From: Taibaiella soli
GTDB lineage: Bacteria; Bacteroidota; Bacteroidia; Chitinophagales; Chitinophagaceae
Length of the DNA: 64,000 nt
Direction of reading: 5' to 3'
NCBI RefSeq assembly: GCF_003236175.1
Contig: NZ_QKTW01000016.1
Span: forward strand, 281,131-345,130
A program made the position numbers and the translations under genes. The notes beneath the pieces were generated by a model. That model was not told the DNA's origin. It worked only from the letters and a program-made list of their open reading frames with translations, and did not search any database. This document shows, piece after piece, positions 61,432 to 64,000 of the stretch; the first letter of the stretch is position 1, and every line of letters starts with the position of its first letter.

Positions 61432-62007
61432 GATCCTAAAATTATTCTTGGTATCGATCCCGGGACCCTTGTTATGGGTTATGGCCTTATAGCCGTGGAC
61501 AAAAATAAGATTTCACTTGTGGAAATGGGTGTCTTGCAGCTTGCTAAACGTCAGGACCATGCCGAACGTCTGGAAATGATCTTTCGCAAAATGGAAGCAT
61601 TAATGAAAATGCATAAACCGGACGCTGTTGCTATTGAAGCGCCGTTCTTTGGAAAAAACGTTCAGAGTATGCTAAAGCTGGGGCGTGCGCAGGGCGTAGC
61701 GATTGCTGCCGCGATGATGCATGGGTTGCAAGCCACTGAATATGCACCGAGAAAGATCAAGCAGTCGGTAACGGGTCGTGGTAACGCCACCAAAGAACAA
61801 GTCTGGCAAATGTTGCAGCATACTTTAAAGTTTGAAGAAGATCCACGTTTCATGGATGCCACCGATGCGGTAGCAGTTGCACTATGTCACCATTTTCAAA
61901 GTCGTTTTCCTGAAATTACGGCGCCGGTAAAAACGCCAAAAACGACAGCTAAAAAAGGAACGAGCTGGGAAGCATTCATCGCTTCAAATCCCGATAGAAT
62001 CCGTTAG
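61423..62007 (+). CDS. ruvC: Holliday-junction endonuclease RuvC, TTG start
   Basis: Resolves Holliday junctions with RuvAB. At 194 residues it has all four acidic catalytic residues: D12 in GIDPGT, E72 in IEAPFFGK, and D145 and D148 in MDATDAVAVALCHH. The next ATG lies after the first catalytic Asp, so the start must be the TTG at 61423. The C-terminal tail is longer than in E. coli RuvC (PVKTPKTTAKKGTSWEAFIASN). ruvA and ruvB are not in the window. Confidence 0.95.
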   Translation: MQQDPKIILGIDPGTLVMGYGLIAVDKNKISLVEMGVLQLAKRQDHAERLEMIFRKMEALMKMHKPDAVAIEAPFFGKNVQSMLKLGRAQGVAIAAAMMHGLQATEYAPRKIKQSVTGRGNATKEQVWQMLQHTLKFEEDPRFMDATDAVAVALCHHFQSRFPEITAPVKTPKTTAKKGTSWEAFIASNPDRIR

Positions 62008-62210
62008 CGTATACATAGCCATTAGCATTAACATATCGTTTTCAAAACAAAAAAACAGGAATGAGGTCGTAACGGACGATCGCTGAAACATAATCCTGTA
62101 AGGCATTTCAGCATTCGTGTTACTACGTATATACATTTCGGAAAACAGTCCGAAGAAGCTTTAATGTCATATGTTGCATTAAGGTGCGATTATTGGGTTG
62201 TTGTGGCGGC

Positions 62211-62218
62211 TATCTTTG
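62211..62218 (+). promoter_or_regulatory. -7 box of the two-component operon
   Basis: TATCTTTG matches TAnnTTTG and ends 10 bp before the kinase ATG at 62229. Confidence 0.45.
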
Positions 62219-62228
62219 TTTACAAGGT

Positions 62229-63119
62229 ATGAAAGTCGCTAACATCCGTATCATAATAATGTCTGCACTGTTTGTCTGCATCGGGCTTATGTCTATTCAG
62301 ATATATTGGAGTATGCATATGGGTATGGTCGGGCGGACAATTGGCTGGATGATGATGAGTGTTGCAATGATGACGGTGTTGGGCGGACTTATGCTGGTGC
62401 TTTTTAAATTGCTTCGCCAGAAAATGCTTCATGAAGTACAGAAAGATTTTGTGAGCAACATTACTCATGAGTTTAAAACGCCACTTTCTGTTATTCACCT
62501 TTCTGCCGAAGTTTTGAAAGATCCAAAGATTATTACTACCCCGCAACGGTTGTTGAATTATGCAGGGATCATTGCACAAGAATCGAAACATCTGTCTTCG
62601 CATGTAGAAAAAGTCTTTCAACTCTCCGAAATAGAATCGGGTGGTTTAAAAATGAAACCAGATACGATGGACTGGGGCGAATTGTTGCAGGAGAATGTCA
62701 AAATATTCGAAAAAATAATTCAGGAACAGAGCGGAGAAATTAAACTACATCTGTCTGACAGTCAGATTGATTTTTATGGTGATTATTTTCATTTAAATAA
62801 CGTAATTTCAAATCTGATTGACAACGCAATAAAATATTGTGACAATACGCCAGTAATTCATATTTTTCTGAAAATTAGGAGAAAGAACCTACACATTTCA
62901 GTGAAGGACAACGGTATTGGCATCGGAAAGCAACACCAAAAACTGTTATTCCGAAAATTTTATCGCGTTCCCACCGGAAACGTGCATGATGTAAAGGGAG
63001 TAGGGTTAGGTTTAAACTATGCAAAGTTTATAGCCAAAGCTCATGGCGGAGAAATCCGGTGCTCTAGTAACCTCGGAAAAGGAAGCACCTTTACATTAGT
63101 GTTCCCGATAAAAAACTAG
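62229..63119 (+). CDS. Sensor histidine kinase
   Basis: The start is the ATG at 62229. At 296 residues, two N-terminal membrane helices (about 6-26 and 35-60) have only a short loop between them, so no real periplasmic sensor is present. HisKA starts at ~65 with the phospho-acceptor His80 in SNITHEFKTPLSV. The ATPase part has the N box NLIDNAIKY, G1 DNGIGIG, F box and G2 GVGLGLNYAK. The stop is 6 bp before the response-regulator gene, so the two are a pair. The arrangement resembles RprX/RprY of Bacteroides. Confidence 0.93.
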   Translation: MKVANIRIIIMSALFVCIGLMSIQIYWSMHMGMVGRTIGWMMMSVAMMTVLGGLMLVLFKLLRQKMLHEVQKDFVSNITHEFKTPLSVIHLSAEVLKDPKIITTPQRLLNYAGIIAQESKHLSSHVEKVFQLSEIESGGLKMKPDTMDWGELLQENVKIFEKIIQEQSGEIKLHLSDSQIDFYGDYFHLNNVISNLIDNAIKYCDNTPVIHIFLKIRRKNLHISVKDNGIGIGKQHQKLLFRKFYRVPTGNVHDVKGVGLGLNYAKFIAKAHGGEIRCSSNLGKGSTFTLVFPIKN

Positions 63120-63125
63120 CTAAAA

Positions 63126-63821
63126 ATGGCAGAGCGTAGTAAAGCGAAAATCTTATTGGTGGAAGACGATCCAACTTTGGGCTTTGTTGTGAAAGATAAC
63201 CTGGAAGTACACGGTTACGATGTAGTTCATTGCCTGGACGGGGAAACCGGCTGGCAGCAGTTTATGAAACACAATTTTGATATCTGTCTGCTCGATGTAA
63301 TGCTGCCGAGAAAAGATGGCATGGCATTGGCAACTCAGATTCGTAAAAAGAACGATACGGTACCTATTTTGTTGCTCACCGCAAAATCGATGGACGATGA
63401 TAAAATCGCCGGTTTCCGAAGTGGTGCGGATGATTACGTTACGAAGCCGTTCAATATGCAGGAACTATTGCTGCGCATTGAAGTGTTTCTGAAACGTACA
63501 CGTAAAGTAGAGGACAGTCAACCTGTAGAATTTAAGGTCGGTGGTCTGAACTTTAACTTCAACGATCTGATTCTTTACAATGATCACGAAAAACATCAGC
63601 TTACACAACGTGAGGCAGATCTGCTCCGCTATTTGTGTCTGAATGCAAACCGTGTTTTGAAACGTGAAGAAATCCTGCTGAACGTTTGGGGTAAAGAAGA
63701 TTATTTCCTCGGCCGCAGCATGGATGTATTTATAACAAAAATCCGTAAGCACCTGAAAGATCAGGCTGGCGTAGAATTACAGACGATTCACGGCATTGGT
63801 TTCAAGTTTATTTTGCCATAA
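63126..63821 (+). CDS. OmpR-family response regulator
   Basis: At 231 residues, the receiver domain (1-118) has the acidic pocket (EDD at 13-15), phospho-acceptor Asp57 in DICLLDVMLP and the invariant Lys in VTKPF. The winged-helix output domain follows, ending with GRSMDVFITKIRKHLKDQ and LQTIHGIGFKF. It is the cognate partner of the kinase just upstream. The target genes are unknown. Confidence 0.95.
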   Translation: MAERSKAKILLVEDDPTLGFVVKDNLEVHGYDVVHCLDGETGWQQFMKHNFDICLLDVMLPRKDGMALATQIRKKNDTVPILLLTAKSMDDDKIAGFRSGADDYVTKPFNMQELLLRIEVFLKRTRKVEDSQPVEFKVGGLNFNFNDLILYNDHEKHQLTQREADLLRYLCLNANRVLKREEILLNVWGKEDYFLGRSMDVFITKIRKHLKDQAGVELQTIHGIGFKFILP

Positions 63822-63854
63822 CAGACGGTAGAAAAACCTGCCAAAAGATATCAC

Positions 63855-63884
63855 AGAGGCTGTCGAAAGACGGCCTCTTTTTTT
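63855..63884 (+). terminator. Terminator of the two-component operon
   Basis: Stem agaggc/gcctct, with further pairs around a GAAA loop, followed by seven or more T. Confidence 0.85.
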
Positions 63885-63889
63885 ATAGT

Positions 63890-64000
63890 TTGAATAGTCC
63901 TGAAAAAAGTTGACGGATTTTAAATAGTCCCGGTTGCCTCAAGTGGCCGGGATTTTTTATGCACCTGTTGTGGCGTTTTCATGCCTAAAGAAAGATGGGG
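63890..64000 (-). mobile_element. IS3-family element, end fragment entering the window
   Basis: The segment contains the 3' part of a transposase gene (63920-64000) and outside it the string TAGTCCTGAAAAAAGTTGACGG-like (63893-63916), which is typical of the terminal inverted repeats of IS3 elements in Bacteroidota. The element continues to the right of the window, so length and second end are unknown. Confidence 0.6.
63920..64000 (-). CDS. IS3-family transposase, C-terminal end (partial)
   Basis: Twenty-six codons at the window edge read PHLSLGMKTPQQVHKK followed by a short tail and a TAA stop. P-H-x-S-L-G-x-K-T-P is the conserved end of the integrase core of IS3-type OrfB transposases. The rest lies outside the window. 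No statement about activity can be made. Confidence 0.8.
   Translation of the reverse strand, partial: PHLSLGMKTPQQVHKKSRPLEATGTI

Overview
The window is a chromosomal segment of a Bacteroidota bacterium, most likely a member of the Chitinophagales/Chitinophagaceae. The evidence is a type III glutamine synthetase, a SusC/SusD pair, two kinds of type 9 secretion (T9SS) sorting domain, a DUF4836 lipoprotein, promoters of the TTTG-N20-TAnnTTTG type, and weak Shine-Dalgarno sites. No species can be named from sequence alone. Gene density is normal, strands alternate often, and many transcription units end in strong hairpin terminators.

Layout. 1-4.6 kb: the end of a membrane protein, a GNAT acetyltransferase, GlnN and a 4'-phosphopantetheinyl transferase. 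4.6-5.2 kb: a stretch without conventional genes that carries three tandem tiny ORFs on the minus strand (17, 17 and 22 codons). They encode uncharged amphipathic or hydrophobic peptides. Each follows the same conserved leader motif, and the array has its own promoter and terminator. This is the strongest candidate for an undescribed system. 5.4-10.9 kb: dCTP deaminase, a LEA-like lipoprotein, an A+T-rich pair (T9SS cargo and GT39-like transferase), a transketolase C-terminal half and a SUI1-family protein. 11-19 kb: a GT28-like transferase, small lipoproteins, an Hsp15-like S4 protein, a beta-propeller lipoprotein, DUF4836, an SSB-like DUF3127 protein, tRNA-His, a beta-barrel protein, and a STAS/RNase Z operon. 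19-26 kb: ClpC, a tandem pair of 350-residue secreted paralogues, and unrecognised proteins. 26-36 kb: TPR and T9SS type B proteins, FeoB, a PAS-PAS protein, a candidate small RNA, an SRPBCC protein and an ALDH8-type dehydrogenase. 36-41 kb: a T9SS type A protein and the ribosomal operon rplM-rpsI-rpsB-tsf, with a structured leader.

41.3-48.2 kb holds a nutrient-uptake operon: SusC, SusD, an Ig-like lipoprotein and an OmpA protein with calcium-binding repeats. No glycoside hydrolase is beside it, so its substrate is unknown. 48.2-48.75 kb is non-coding and repeat-like. 48.7-54.7 kb: a GT4 glycosyltransferase, lipoproteins, an ACE-like M2 peptidase and an M28 peptidase. 54.8-58.4 kb is a three-gene operon (tyrosine/histidine ammonia-lyase, ketoreductase, ketosynthase) that looks like part of an aryl-polyene/flexirubin pigment pathway. 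The phosphopantetheinyl transferase near 4 kb could activate its carrier proteins. 58.5-64 kb: a beta-gamma-crystallin lipoprotein, DUF3108, a flippase-like membrane protein, RuvC, a two-component pair, and the C-terminal end of an IS3-family transposase at the right edge.

Two families of short low-complexity repeats (ACTCACAA-like and GCTGAT-like) and a 70-bp MITE-like palindrome lie in intergenic spaces. All calls come from reading the sequence. No database search or folding program was run.
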